Of a stretch of DNA of 64,000 nucleotides, positions 12,361 to 21,590 are shown one piece after another. The stretch is from Chloroflexota bacterium (GTDB lineage Bacteria > Chloroflexota > Limnocylindria > Limnocylindrales > CSP1-4). Position 1 is the stretch's first letter. Each line of letters begins with the position of its first letter. The notes under the pieces are model-generated. The model saw only the letters and a program-made list of their open reading frames with translations. It was not told the DNA's origin and searched no databases. A program made the translations under genes and the position numbers. The DNA lies in NCBI GenBank assembly GCA_004297395.1, contig SCUO01000093.1, positions 1 to 64,000 of the forward strand. The letters run 5' to 3'.

Positions 12361-12608
12361 CTGTGGCTCGCGGGACGTTGTTGCCACCCGAGACGGGGAG
12401 CGGCGGTCTTCGTCAGTTTCGAACCGGGGCCGTACCAGAGGCTGGTCGCCGCCGGAGTCAGGGCCACCGCGGACGATCCTGAACGTGGCCGACGCCGTTC
12501 GACCGCCGCCGTTGGCCGAATCCTGCGCCTCCGACCACGGGGCATGGCCGAGGCCACGGTTACCAACCTGTCCGGGAATCACACCTGGCCCCAGTTTGGC
12601 CCAGGCCC

Positions 12609-13223
12609 TCAGGCGCGGCGACGGAGGCCGTCGACGACCACCTCGACCATCCGTGCCGTGTCCGCCTCGGACGGCGTGTCGCCAGTCGCGAGCAGGTGGT
12701 TCAGCGTCGCCCCGATGATGAGGTCGAACGGCAGGGTCGGGTCCACGTCGTCGCGGAAGCCCGCGGCCTCGGGGGCGGCGATGAGCTCTGCGGCCAGCCG
12801 CTGCCGGTTCGGCGCGATCTCGTCGTAGACGGCCGCCGGAGAGCTCGTCAGCAGGCCCCGGGCGAGCTCCGGGAAGATCGCCCGGAAGAGGGGCTGGGCG
12901 AGCGCGGTGCGGGCCCGCCGGGCGCCGGTCGCGAGGTCCGTCGCGAAGTCGCCGGTGAGGGGGTAGATCGGCTGCCCGAGGGCCTGGCGAGCGGCCGCGG
13001 CGAGGAGCGCGTCCCGGGTCGGCCAGCGCAGATAGACGGTCGCCCGGGCCACGCCGGCGCGGGCCGCGACGGCATCGATCGTCGTCTTTCGGAGCCCGGC
13101 CTCGGCCAGGAGCTCGATGGCCGCCTGGAGGATCGCCGCATCGGTGGCCTGGTCGCGGGGCCGACCGGCCGGGCGGTGGCTGTCGACGGTGGCCTCGATC
13201 GCGGGAGCGGCGTCCCTGCTCAT
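12609..13223 (-). CDS. TetR family transcriptional regulator
   Basis: DAAILQAAIELLAEAGLRKTTIDAVAARAGVARATVYLRWPTRDALLAAA is a TetR HTH. Confidence 0.93.
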   Translation of the reverse strand: MSRDAAPAIEATVDSHRPAGRPRDQATDAAILQAAIELLAEAGLRKTTIDAVAARAGVARATVYLRWPTRDALLAAAARQALGQPIYPLTGDFATDLATGARRARTALAQPLFRAIFPELARGLLTSSPAAVYDEIAPNRQRLAAELIAAPEAAGFRDDVDPTLPFDLIIGATLNHLLATGDTPSEADTARMVEVVVDGLRRRA

Positions 13224-13247
13224 GGCCCGGAGGCTATCACAAATCCA

Positions 13248-13265
13248 ATACTAGACATCCAGTAT
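13248..13265. promoter_or_regulatory. Putative TetR operator
   Basis: Interrupted dyad ATACTaGAcaTCcAGTAT, 25 bp upstream of the tetR start codon. Confidence 0.5.
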
Positions 13266-13550
13266 AGTAATGATGTAGGCTGTGCCCTCGCGCCGCTGAA
13301 CCGGTTCACAAGCCGGCCCGGCCGCGCCTGACCCAGACCCGCCAGACCGAGCCGAATGCCGCCACAGACACCCGAGCGTCCCAACCGCGCAGCCGCGCCG
13401 CGTCCACCCTCCGATCCCCCTCCCGACGCCCCCGACGGGAGCGGCTGGCCTGTTCCCCCCACAGCCCGGCCGCTCCCTTCGCGGGCGGAGGCGGCCGCGG
13501 CCTCGGCCGCTGCGGAGCGTGGCGCGGAGGAAGCGTCCCCCGAATCTGCC

Positions 13551-15170
13551 TCAGGCCTCGGAAGGGCCCTCCCGGATGGGGAGGCTGAAGCGGAACGTCG
13601 ACCCGGCACCGGGGGCACTCTCTAGCCACATCCGACCGCCGTGGTGCTCCACGATCTGTCGTGAGATCGGCAGGCCCAGGCCGGTGCCCCGGGGCTTGTC
13701 GGTGAGCGTGTCGCCGGCCTGCCCGAACTGCTCCCAGACCCGATCGTGGTCCTCGGCCGCGATCCCGATCCCCGTGTCGGCCACTGCGACAACGATCTCG
13801 TCCCCGGACCGGCGCGCCGAAATCGTCACCGAGCCCGAGGGCGTGAACTTCACGGCATTCGAGAGCAGGTTGATGGCGACCTGGATGAGCCGGTCGCGGT
13901 CGCCCCGGGTCGCCGGCAGGCCGGCCTCGATGTCGACGACCAGCTCCAGGCCGGTCTGCTCGAACAGGGCGGCCGTCGCGGCCGTCGCTCGCTCCAGGAT
14001 CTCCCCGACATCGACCGGGCCGTCGCGCCACTCGAGGCGGCCGGCCTCGATCTTGGCCAGGTCGAGGACGTCGTTGATGAGCGTCGTCAGGCGCTCGCCT
14101 TCGGCGACCATGATCCCGAGGTTGTCGCCCACCTGGCGCATCGCCCGCTCCAGCTTCGGGTCGGCGTTCACGGCCGCGGCCGGCACGACCGGGAAGACGA
14201 CCTCGTCGAGCCGCTTCCGGACGAGCTTGGCGAAGCCGATGACCGAGGTCAGCGGCGTCCGGAGCTCGTGGCTGACGTTCGACAGGAACTGGCTCTTCGT
14301 GGCCGAGGCGGCCTCGGCCACGGCCCGGGCGGCCTGGGCCTCCTCGATGGCGCCGGCCAGGGCCGCCGTTCGCTGGGCAACTCGGCGCTCGAGCTCGGCC
14401 TTCTGGGCCTCGACCTCGGCGTACAGGCGAGCGTTCTCGATGGCCCCGGCAATGAGCGAACCCAGGGTGTAGAGCAACGGCCCGTCGCTCCGGCTGACAT
14501 CCCGCCCCGAGAGGCGGTTGTCGACGGCCAGGACCCCTACCGTCGCCGACTTCGTCACCAGCGGCGTGCCCAGGAAGGACGTGACGCCGAGCGCCTCGGC
14601 GAGCTGCCGGTTGGGCTCGAAGGGGTCGTCGCCGACGTCCTCGAAGAGCATCGGCCCCTCGGCCCTGGCGAGCTGGCCCAGGAGGCTCTCCTCGGCGTCA
14701 ACGGGCGTCTCGAGCGCCCCGATGATCGCCGCGAGCTCGGGTGATGCGCCGACCGTCCGGCCGTGGGTCAGGACCCCGCGCTCGCGATCGACGAGCAGGA
14801 TCACCGCCCGGTCGAAGCGGAGGTGCCGGACGATCGACTCGAGGCTGACGTCGATGAGGGCGTCCAGGTCGAGCGTCGAGGAGATGGCCACGCCCAGCTC
14901 GTTGAGGGTCGTGAGCTCGGCCAGGCGGCTCTCGAGATGCGCCTTGGCGGCCGCCGTCTCGCGGAGCGTGCCCTCGATGATGACCCGCTGCTCGCGAAGG
15001 GCCCGGGCCCGGCGGCGCGCATCACCACCGTAGAGGATCAACCCGGCCGGCAGCAGGACCGCGGCAACGAGCGCGACCCCCTCCCAGTACGGCCCGCGAA
15101 CGAGGAAGTAGGCCAGCAGGGCGGCGCTGCCGCCCACGCCGAGGACGAGGCTCGGCAGGCGGGTGCCCAT
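13551..15170 (-). CDS. GAF-domain sensor histidine kinase
   Basis: KSQFLSNVSHELRTPLTSVIGFAKLV (HisKA), NLLSNAVKFTPSGSVTI (N box), ADTGIGIAAEDHDRVWEQFGQ (G1), GTGLGLPISRQIVEHHGGRMWLESAPGAGSTFRFSLP. Confidence 0.92.
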   Translation of the reverse strand: MGTRLPSLVLGVGGSAALLAYFLVRGPYWEGVALVAAVLLPAGLILYGGDARRRARALREQRVIIEGTLRETAAAKAHLESRLAELTTLNELGVAISSTLDLDALIDVSLESIVRHLRFDRAVILLVDRERGVLTHGRTVGASPELAAIIGALETPVDAEESLLGQLARAEGPMLFEDVGDDPFEPNRQLAEALGVTSFLGTPLVTKSATVGVLAVDNRLSGRDVSRSDGPLLYTLGSLIAGAIENARLYAEVEAQKAELERRVAQRTAALAGAIEEAQAARAVAEAASATKSQFLSNVSHELRTPLTSVIGFAKLVRKRLDEVVFPVVPAAAVNADPKLERAMRQVGDNLGIMVAEGERLTTLINDVLDLAKIEAGRLEWRDGPVDVGEILERATAATAALFEQTGLELVVDIEAGLPATRGDRDRLIQVAINLLSNAVKFTPSGSVTISARRSGDEIVVAVADTGIGIAAEDHDRVWEQFGQAGDTLTDKPRGTGLGLPISRQIVEHHGGRMWLESAPGAGSTFRFSLPIREGPSEA

Positions 15171-15183
15171 GGTGCTCCGCCGC

Positions 15184-15996
15184 TCAGCCGCGGCCGGTCG
15201 CCCCGACGACGGCCTCGTGGGCCCGGGCCTGATCGATGGTGGGCGCCGCGAGCGCGGCGATCGCGGCGAGGACCTTGAGGTCCGCGGCCCGGTAGTCGAC
15301 CGGCTGGTCGCTCCACGCCCCGACGAGCCCGATCCGCTGGCCCCGGACCTTGAGTGGCGCGGCGATGAGCGAGACCATCGATCGCTCGGCGGCGGTGGCC
15401 CGGGGATCGCCGGCCACGTCGTTCACGATCTCCGTCTCGCCATCGAGGATGGCGCCGAGGATCCCGGTCCCGGCTCGTGCGCCGGCGAGCCCGGGCGGTT
15501 GGGTCCCATCCTCGTCGTCCGTCGCCGATTCGAGGGCACCGCGGGCCGTCCGCAGGAGGAGGAACCCGGACCCGCCGGCCGGCAGGCGGCCGGCCTCGCG
15601 GACGGCGACGGCGGCGACCGCCGGGATCTCGAGCGTCGCGCCGATCTGGTCCGCGAGGTCGTAGATGAGGTTCAGCTCACGGTAGCGCTCGAGGGCCTCC
15701 TGGGCCAGGGCCCGCTTGTCGTGCTCGCGCGCGGCCGCGTAGCCGAGGACCGCCGCGACCGCCGCCGCGACGCGACTGCCCTGGACCCAGCCGACCGCCT
15801 CGCCCTCGAGCAGGATCGGGAAGCGCTGGGCCTCGCTCGTGAGCGCGCCAGCCGGCCCGGAGCCCTCGCGATGGAGGATGACCCCGCCCTCGGCGTCGGT
15901 GACGATGACCCTGGCGTCCGTCCCGGCCAGGAGGGCCGAGAGCATCGGCGCCACGTGGCGGTGCCGGGTGACGAGGCGCTTGAGATCGACATCCAT
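15184..15996 (-). CDS. GAF-domain protein
   Basis: ATG at 15996 (MDVDLKRLVTRHRHVAPMLSALL...). C-terminal GAF-like segment SMVSLIAAPLKVRGQRIGLVGAWSDQPVDYRAADLKVLAAIAALAAPTI. Confidence 0.75.
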   Translation of the reverse strand: MDVDLKRLVTRHRHVAPMLSALLAGTDARVIVTDAEGGVILHREGSGPAGALTSEAQRFPILLEGEAVGWVQGSRVAAAVAAVLGYAAAREHDKRALAQEALERYRELNLIYDLADQIGATLEIPAVAAVAVREAGRLPAGGSGFLLLRTARGALESATDDEDGTQPPGLAGARAGTGILGAILDGETEIVNDVAGDPRATAAERSMVSLIAAPLKVRGQRIGLVGAWSDQPVDYRAADLKVLAAIAALAAPTIDQARAHEAVVGATGRG

Positions 15997-16019
15997 CGTC
16001 GTCGCCTGCCGGGCGCCGC

Positions 16020-16400
16020 TCAGGCGCCCATGCCGAGGAGCTCGCGGGCGGTCGCGAGGAGCTCGTCGGGGTCGAACGGCTTGGTGACGTAGCGATCGGC
16101 GCCGGCCGCCATCCCGGCCTCCCGGTCGACCGCCTGGCCCTTGGCCGTCAGGAGGACGACCTTCGTCGAGGCCAGCCCTCGTTCGTGCTTGATGGCATCG
16201 CAAACCTCGAAGCCGTTCTTCTTCGGCATCATCACGTCGAGGAAGACGAGCTCGGGCCGGTGGATCTCGACGACCTCGAGGGCCTCCTCGCCGTCCCCCG
16301 CCGTCAGCAGCTGGACGCCCTCGTCCTCGAGCTCCTCGAGGGTCTGCTCGATCAGCAGTCGAATGTGCTGCTCGTCGTCGACGATGAGAACGGTCGGCAT
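16020..16400 (-). CDS. CheY-like response regulator receiver protein
   Basis: MPTVLIVDDEQHIRLLIEQTLEEL...ELVFLDVMMPKKNGFEVCDAI...KVVLLTAKGQ...GADRYVTKPFDPDELL. Confidence 0.93.
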   Translation of the reverse strand: MPTVLIVDDEQHIRLLIEQTLEELEDEGVQLLTAGDGEEALEVVEIHRPELVFLDVMMPKKNGFEVCDAIKHERGLASTKVVLLTAKGQAVDREAGMAAGADRYVTKPFDPDELLATARELLGMGA

Positions 16401-16521
16401 GCGAACTCTGTGCCTCAAGCCTGTGCTCGTGGGATCGGCGGCCGGTCCCGGCGCGCCTCGGCAACGATGCCGGAAACGGACGCCGGGCGCAACGCGCTGC
16501 CGTGCACGCGCGGTAGCGTAC

Positions 16522-16537
16522 TTGCGCAACTACGCAA
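16522..16537. promoter_or_regulatory. Inverted repeat between divergent response regulator and OsmC genes
   Basis: TTGCG-CAACTA-CGCAA. Confidence 0.3.
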
Positions 16538-16645
16538 ATAGCTGTACGGTTGCTGTCGCACCGCCCGGATGCTCCCCGCCAGACGGACAAGCCCCCACCC
16601 ACGCGTGGGCACCCTCGTCGACTCGTCTTGAAGGAGTTCCAGGCC

Positions 16646-17044
16646 ATGGAAATGCTGATCGACTTCCCGGGTGGCGCTCGCGTCGACGCGCACTTCGGCG
16701 ACTTCGTCGTGCCGACGGATCAACCGCCGGCCGGCGGCGGCTCCGGCTCCGCCCCGACACCCTTCGCGACGTTCCTGTCGACGATCGGGACCTGCGCCGG
16801 CATCTACGTCCTCGGCTTCTGCCAGCAGCGCGGGATTCCGACGGACGGCATCAGGCTCATCCAGCGAATGCGGACCGACCCCCTGACCCGCCTGGTCGGT
16901 GACGTGGAGGTCACGATCGAGCTGCCCAGTGGGTTCCCGACGAAGTACGCCGACGCGGTCGTCAGGGCGGCCGAGCTGTGCACGGTCAAGAAGCACTTCG
17001 AGCATCCACCCACGATTCGCGTCACCAGCGCCCTCGCCGCCTGA
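16646..17044 (+). CDS. OsmC family protein
   Basis: MEMLIDFPGGARVDAHFGDFVVPTDQP...GSAPTPFATFLSTIGTCAGIYVLGFCQQRGI...AAELCTVKKHFEHPP; OsmC-like with two conserved Cys. Confidence 0.8.
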   Translation: MEMLIDFPGGARVDAHFGDFVVPTDQPPAGGGSGSAPTPFATFLSTIGTCAGIYVLGFCQQRGIPTDGIRLIQRMRTDPLTRLVGDVEVTIELPSGFPTKYADAVVRAAELCTVKKHFEHPPTIRVTSALAA

Positions 17045-17095
17045 TCGACGCGCGGCGGGCAGCCACCGACGACCGCGGCCCGCTATCCTCCGGCG

Positions 17096-18376
17096 GTGCC
17101 ATCGAACCCGGCCGTGATACCCACCCGCACGGCCGCCATCGAGCCGGTGATCCACCCCGAGCGAACCCTGTGGCTGCTGTCGGTCGCCCACGCCGTCAAC
17201 CACGCCCAGGCCGTCGTCCTGCCGCTGATCTTCCTGCAGGTCATCGATGAGTTCGGCGTGGGCGTCGAGGCGGTCACCTTCGTGGCCGCGGCCGGCGCGA
17301 TCGGGTCAGGCCTCGTCCAGGCCAGCTTCGCCTGGCTGACCCGCCACGTCGCGCGGCGCTGGCTCATGGGCGCCGGTGGCGTCCTCTTCGGGCTGGGCTT
17401 CGCGGCCCAGGGCCTGGCCCAGTCGTTCGGGGCGTTCGCCGCGACGAGCATCGGCTCGCGGATCGGCGGCGCGCCCCAACACCCCGTCGGCAACGGCCTG
17501 CTCGCCGAGCAGTTCCCGCCGGAGCGGCGGGGCTTCGCCATCAGTGCCCACATCTCTGGCGGCAACGTCGGCACGGTCGTCGTGGCGCTGTTCGGGCCGG
17601 CCCTGCTGGCCGCCTACGGCTGGCGCGGGGTGTCCCTCATCTTCGGGCTGCCGGCGGCGCTCATCGCCCTCGCCATCGTCCGCTGGGTCCGCGAGCGGGG
17701 GACGGATCGGGCAGCCGCCAGGGCCGAGGGCACGGTCCGCCAGGCGCTCCGGGTCATCCTCGCCGACCGGGTCATCCGGCGCGTGTACCTGGCTTCCGTG
17801 CTCGGCGGCGGCGGCCGCGGGCTCGGGGTGGCCAACCTGTTCGCGCTGTTGTACCTGACGAAGGTCCTCGGCCTGCCGCCCTCCACGACCGACCTCATGT
17901 ACGGCGGGCTCATCGTCCTGTCGGTGCCGATGCCGCTCGTGGCGGGCTGGCTCTCGGACCGCCTCGGCCGACGCCCGGTGATCGTCGGCGCCTACGTCGG
18001 CGGTGCGTTCGGCTTCGCGATCTTCATCCTGGCCGGCTCGTCGCTCGTGGGCCTGTGGGCCGGGCTGGCGGTGATGGGCCTCTTCTCGTTCGCGGAGAGC
18101 CCCCAGCTCCAGGCGCTCCTGGCCGACGCCGCTCCGGCCGCCATCCGCGACACCGCATTCGCGATCTACTTCACCCTGGCCTTCGGGGTCGGATCGCTCT
18201 GGACCGCCCTCTATGGGGCCGTCATCTCGGGGGTGGGCGAGGCGGCCGGACTGCCGATCGTGTTCTGGGCGATGGCGGCCTCGTTCGTCGCCGCGGCGGT
18301 GGTCATGTGGCCGGTTCGCGATGTCGTCCGCGGCCCCGGATCCGCGCCCGCGCCGGAGCCGGTCGAGGTCATCTAG
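17096..18376 (+). CDS. MFS transporter
   Basis: About 12 hydrophobic segments. MPLVAGWLSDRLGRRPVIVGAYVGG resembles the conserved MFS loop. GTG start. Confidence 0.87.
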   Translation: MPSNPAVIPTRTAAIEPVIHPERTLWLLSVAHAVNHAQAVVLPLIFLQVIDEFGVGVEAVTFVAAAGAIGSGLVQASFAWLTRHVARRWLMGAGGVLFGLGFAAQGLAQSFGAFAATSIGSRIGGAPQHPVGNGLLAEQFPPERRGFAISAHISGGNVGTVVVALFGPALLAAYGWRGVSLIFGLPAALIALAIVRWVRERGTDRAAARAEGTVRQALRVILADRVIRRVYLASVLGGGGRGLGVANLFALLYLTKVLGLPPSTTDLMYGGLIVLSVPMPLVAGWLSDRLGRRPVIVGAYVGGAFGFAIFILAGSSLVGLWAGLAVMGLFSFAESPQLQALLADAAPAAIRDTAFAIYFTLAFGVGSLWTALYGAVISGVGEAAGLPIVFWAMAASFVAAAVVMWPVRDVVRGPGSAPAPEPVEVI

Positions 18377-18445
18377 GCGCCGCCGGAGGGTTCGAAACGG
18401 CCTCGGTGCTATCATCCGCGAGCCCTGTCAAACGGGCACCTCGGT

Positions 18446-18522
<77 letters not shown>

Positions 18523-18637
18523 TTTGTTCTATTTCGCTCAGGAGCGGGCAACTCCGCGGGTGCGTCGAGGGGCCCCATGTCGCACCGACATACCTGAGTG
18601 TCCCGTTCCGGACGCTTGTGCGGGGACGGTTCAGGTT

Positions 18638-18679
18638 CCCGTGCCCGTGCCCGTGCCCGTGCCCGTGCCCGAGCCCGTC
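18638..18679 (+). repeat. Hexanucleotide tandem repeat (CCCGTG)n
   Basis: Five exact CCCGTG units (18638-18667), then CCCGAG and CCCGTC, ~22 bp upstream of the start of the LuxR/MalT-like gene. Confidence 0.9.
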
Positions 18680-18701
18680 GCTCCCCCGTCTCTATAGTTG
18701 A

Positions 18702-21368
18702 TTGGTGCCCGCGCCGGTCCTGGCCACCAAGCTCTACATCCCACCTTCGCGGCGTAGGGTTGTCCTCCGCCCGCGACTGGTCGAGCGGCTGAACGAAGGC
18801 CTCGCTGCCGGCCACAGGCTGACCCTGGTCTCCGCTCCAGCGGGCTTCGGCAAGACCACGCTGGTCGGCGAGTGGGTCGCGGGCTGCGGGCGACCGGTGG
18901 CATGGCTGTCGCTCGACGAGGGCGACAGCGACCCCAGCCGCTTCCTGGCATACCTGGTGGCGGCCCTCCAGACGGCGGCGCCCAGGATCGGGGATGGGTT
19001 GTTGACCGTGCTCCGATCGCCACAGGCCCCGCCACCGACCGAAGCGACGCTGACGGCCCTGCTCAACGACATCGCCACGATCCCGAACGATGTCGTGATC
19101 GTGCTCGACGACTACCACGTCCTCGACGCCAAGCCGGTCGACGATGCGCTGGCCTTCCTGGTCGAGCACTTGCCGCCCCAGGTGCACCTGGTCATCGCTA
19201 CCCGGGAGGATCCAGCCCTGCCCCTGGCCCGGTTGCGCGCCCGGGGCCAGTTGACCGAGCTCCGCGGCACCGACCTCCGCTTCACCCCGTCCGAGACCGC
19301 CGCGTTCCTCAATCAGGTGATGGACCTCGACCTGTCCACCGACGAGGTCGGTGCGCTCGAAGGCAGGACCGAGGGCTGGATCGCCGGTCTGCAGCTCGCC
19401 GCGATCTCGCTGCAGGGCCGTGAAGACGCTGCCGGCTTCATCGCGTCGTTCGCCGGCAGCCACCACTTCGTGCTCGACTATCTGGTCGAAGAAGTCCTCC
19501 AGCGGCAATCCGAACCCGTGCAGGCCTTCCTGCTGCGCACGTCCATCCTCGATCGGCTGTGCGGCCCGCTCTGTGATGCCGTGCTGCTCGACGCCTCGGC
19601 CCCCGGCCAGGAGACCCTCGAGTACCTCGATCGGGCCAACCTGTTCATCGTCCCCCTGGACAGCGAGCGACGCTGGTACCGGTACCACCATCTGTTCGCC
19701 GATCTGCTGCGGCGGCGCCTGCAGAGCGAGGTCTCGTCCGGGGCCGTGGATGAGGACCACCTCCGTGCCACCCAGTGGTATGAAGCCAACGGCCTCGAGA
19801 TCGAGGCCTTCCAGCATGCTGCGGCTGGCCATGACGTGGAGCGGGCCGAGCGCCTCATCGAGGGCAACGGGATGCCGCTCCACTTTCGTGGCGCGCTGGT
19901 CCCCATCCTTCGCTGGCTGGAGTCGCTCCCAACCACGCTGTTGGATGCTAGGCCGTCGCTTTGGGTGACCTATGCCCAGGTGTTGCTCAGCTCGGGCCAG
20001 AACACCGGCATCGAGCCGAAACTCCAAGCCGCCGAACGAGCGCTGCAGGACGCCAGGACGGACGACCGGACCCGCGACTTGGTGGGACGGATCGCCTCCG
20101 TGCGGGCTTTTCTGGTGTGGGGCCCGCACCAGACTGAGACGATCATCGCCCAGTCGCGCCGCGCCCTGGAGCATCTGGACCCCGACAACCTCCCGTTCCG
20201 CACCGCCGCTGCCCTCAGTCTGGGCCACGCCTGTGTGCTCCTGGGCGACCGCTCCGGGGCGCGGCAAGCCCTTACGGAAGTGACGGCGATCAGCGCGGCA
20301 TCGGGGAACACGATCTACGAGATCCTGGGGTCGATCGGTCTGGGCTACATCGAGGAATTGGACAATCGGCTCGGCCTGGCGGTCGAGACCTATCGTCACG
20401 CCATCGAGCTGGCAGCCGGTCTGCCGTTTCCCTTCGTCTGTGAAGCCCACCTGGGCCTGGCCCGTGTGCATTACCAGTGGAACGACCTCGATGCCACCCG
20501 ACAGCACCGCGAGCAGAGTCTCCAGCTGGCACGCCAGATAGCGGACAGCGACCGACTCGTTGCCTGTGAGGTGATGCTCGCCCGCCTGGCACTTGCCCGG
20601 GGAGATGCCGCCGGCGCAGCCGCCATCCTGGCTAAGGCCGATCGGGCCACGCGCCAGCATGACTTCGTCCTCCAGGTCCCCGAGGTCGCCGCCGCGCAAG
20701 TCCTGGCGTTCCTTCGCCTGGGCGATGTGGCGGCGGCCGCGCACGTGGTCCGGGCGCACCATCTTCCCCTCAGTCAGGCCAGGGTGCACCTCGCCCAGGG
20801 AGATCCCTCCCGAGCGCTGGCGGTGCTGGAGCCATATCGCCGGCAGATGGCGGAGAAGGCCTGGGCGGATCAACAGTTGCTGGCCCTCGTCCTGCTGGCC
20901 GTTGCCTTCGATGCCCATCGCGAGCGGGACAAGGCCGCGGAGCTGCTGGACGAAGCGCTCACGTTGGCCGAGCCGGGCGGCTTCATCCGCATCTTCGTCG
21001 ACGAGGGTGCGCCGATGGCTCGCCTGCTCTACGAGGCGTGCTCTCGATGGGTGCATCCAGGCTACGTTCGGCAGGTTCTGGCGGCCTTTCCCGTCCCTGG
21101 GACTGATGAAGATGCCTCACCGACGACGCCGGCATCTGGAACCCACCTGGCCGAACCGCTCAGCGCGCGCGAGCTCGAGGTGCTCCCACTCATCGCCGAA
21201 GGGCTGACCAATCAGGAGATCGCGGTCCGGTTGTACCTGTCGCTGCACACGGTGAAGGCGCACGCCCGCAACATCTACGCCAAGCTCGGTGTTAGTAGCC
21301 GCACGCAGGCCGTCGCCACGGGACGAGACTTGGGGCTCCTGTCCCCGGGCCGTCGCCCCGACGGCTGA
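18702..21368 (+). CDS. MalT-like LuxR family transcriptional regulator (STAND ATPase, TPR-like, C-terminal HTH)
   Basis: LATKLYIPPSRRRVVLRPRLVERL, SAPAGFGKTTLVGEW (Walker A), C-terminal PLSARELEVLPLIAEGLTNQEIAVRLYLSLHTVKAHARNIYAKLGVSSRTQAVA (LuxR HTH). Start TTG 18702 or GTG 18705. Confidence 0.93.
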   Translation: MVPAPVLATKLYIPPSRRRVVLRPRLVERLNEGLAAGHRLTLVSAPAGFGKTTLVGEWVAGCGRPVAWLSLDEGDSDPSRFLAYLVAALQTAAPRIGDGLLTVLRSPQAPPPTEATLTALLNDIATIPNDVVIVLDDYHVLDAKPVDDALAFLVEHLPPQVHLVIATREDPALPLARLRARGQLTELRGTDLRFTPSETAAFLNQVMDLDLSTDEVGALEGRTEGWIAGLQLAAISLQGREDAAGFIASFAGSHHFVLDYLVEEVLQRQSEPVQAFLLRTSILDRLCGPLCDAVLLDASAPGQETLEYLDRANLFIVPLDSERRWYRYHHLFADLLRRRLQSEVSSGAVDEDHLRATQWYEANGLEIEAFQHAAAGHDVERAERLIEGNGMPLHFRGALVPILRWLESLPTTLLDARPSLWVTYAQVLLSSGQNTGIEPKLQAAERALQDARTDDRTRDLVGRIASVRAFLVWGPHQTETIIAQSRRALEHLDPDNLPFRTAAALSLGHACVLLGDRSGARQALTEVTAISAASGNTIYEILGSIGLGYIEELDNRLGLAVETYRHAIELAAGLPFPFVCEAHLGLARVHYQWNDLDATRQHREQSLQLARQIADSDRLVACEVMLARLALARGDAAGAAAILAKADRATRQHDFVLQVPEVAAAQVLAFLRLGDVAAAAHVVRAHHLPLSQARVHLAQGDPSRALAVLEPYRRQMAEKAWADQQLLALVLLAVAFDAHRERDKAAELLDEALTLAEPGGFIRIFVDEGAPMARLLYEACSRWVHPGYVRQVLAAFPVPGTDEDASPTTPASGTHLAEPLSARELEVLPLIAEGLTNQEIAVRLYLSLHTVKAHARNIYAKLGVSSRTQAVATGRDLGLLSPGRRPDG

Positions 21369-21400
21369 GCTGGACAGCTTCGGCGACGATGCGCGGCCGG

Positions 21401-21417
21401 GCCGGCGGTCCGCCGGC
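21401..21417 (+). terminator. GC hairpin after MalT-like gene
   Basis: GCCGGC-GGTCC-GCCGGC. Confidence 0.3.
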
Positions 21418-21461
21418 TTGACCCTGTCCACCCTCCAGGGCGCCCGCGATTAGTCCCCCGA

Positions 21462-21479
21462 ATACCTCCTTGGAGGTAT
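21462..21479. promoter_or_regulatory. Palindromic putative operator upstream of the DUF4386 gene
   Basis: ATACCTCC-TT-GGAGGTAT, 8-bp arms, perfect except for the 2-nt centre. Confidence 0.5.
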
Positions 21480-21590
21480 GACACTCATACCGTCGAGGGG
21501 GCACGCTGCCTGTGCAGACCAGCGACAGGGGCCGCCAAGGACCGACCGGCCTGAGCCAGGTGTGAGCGAAACACACCAGGGAGAACAGCC

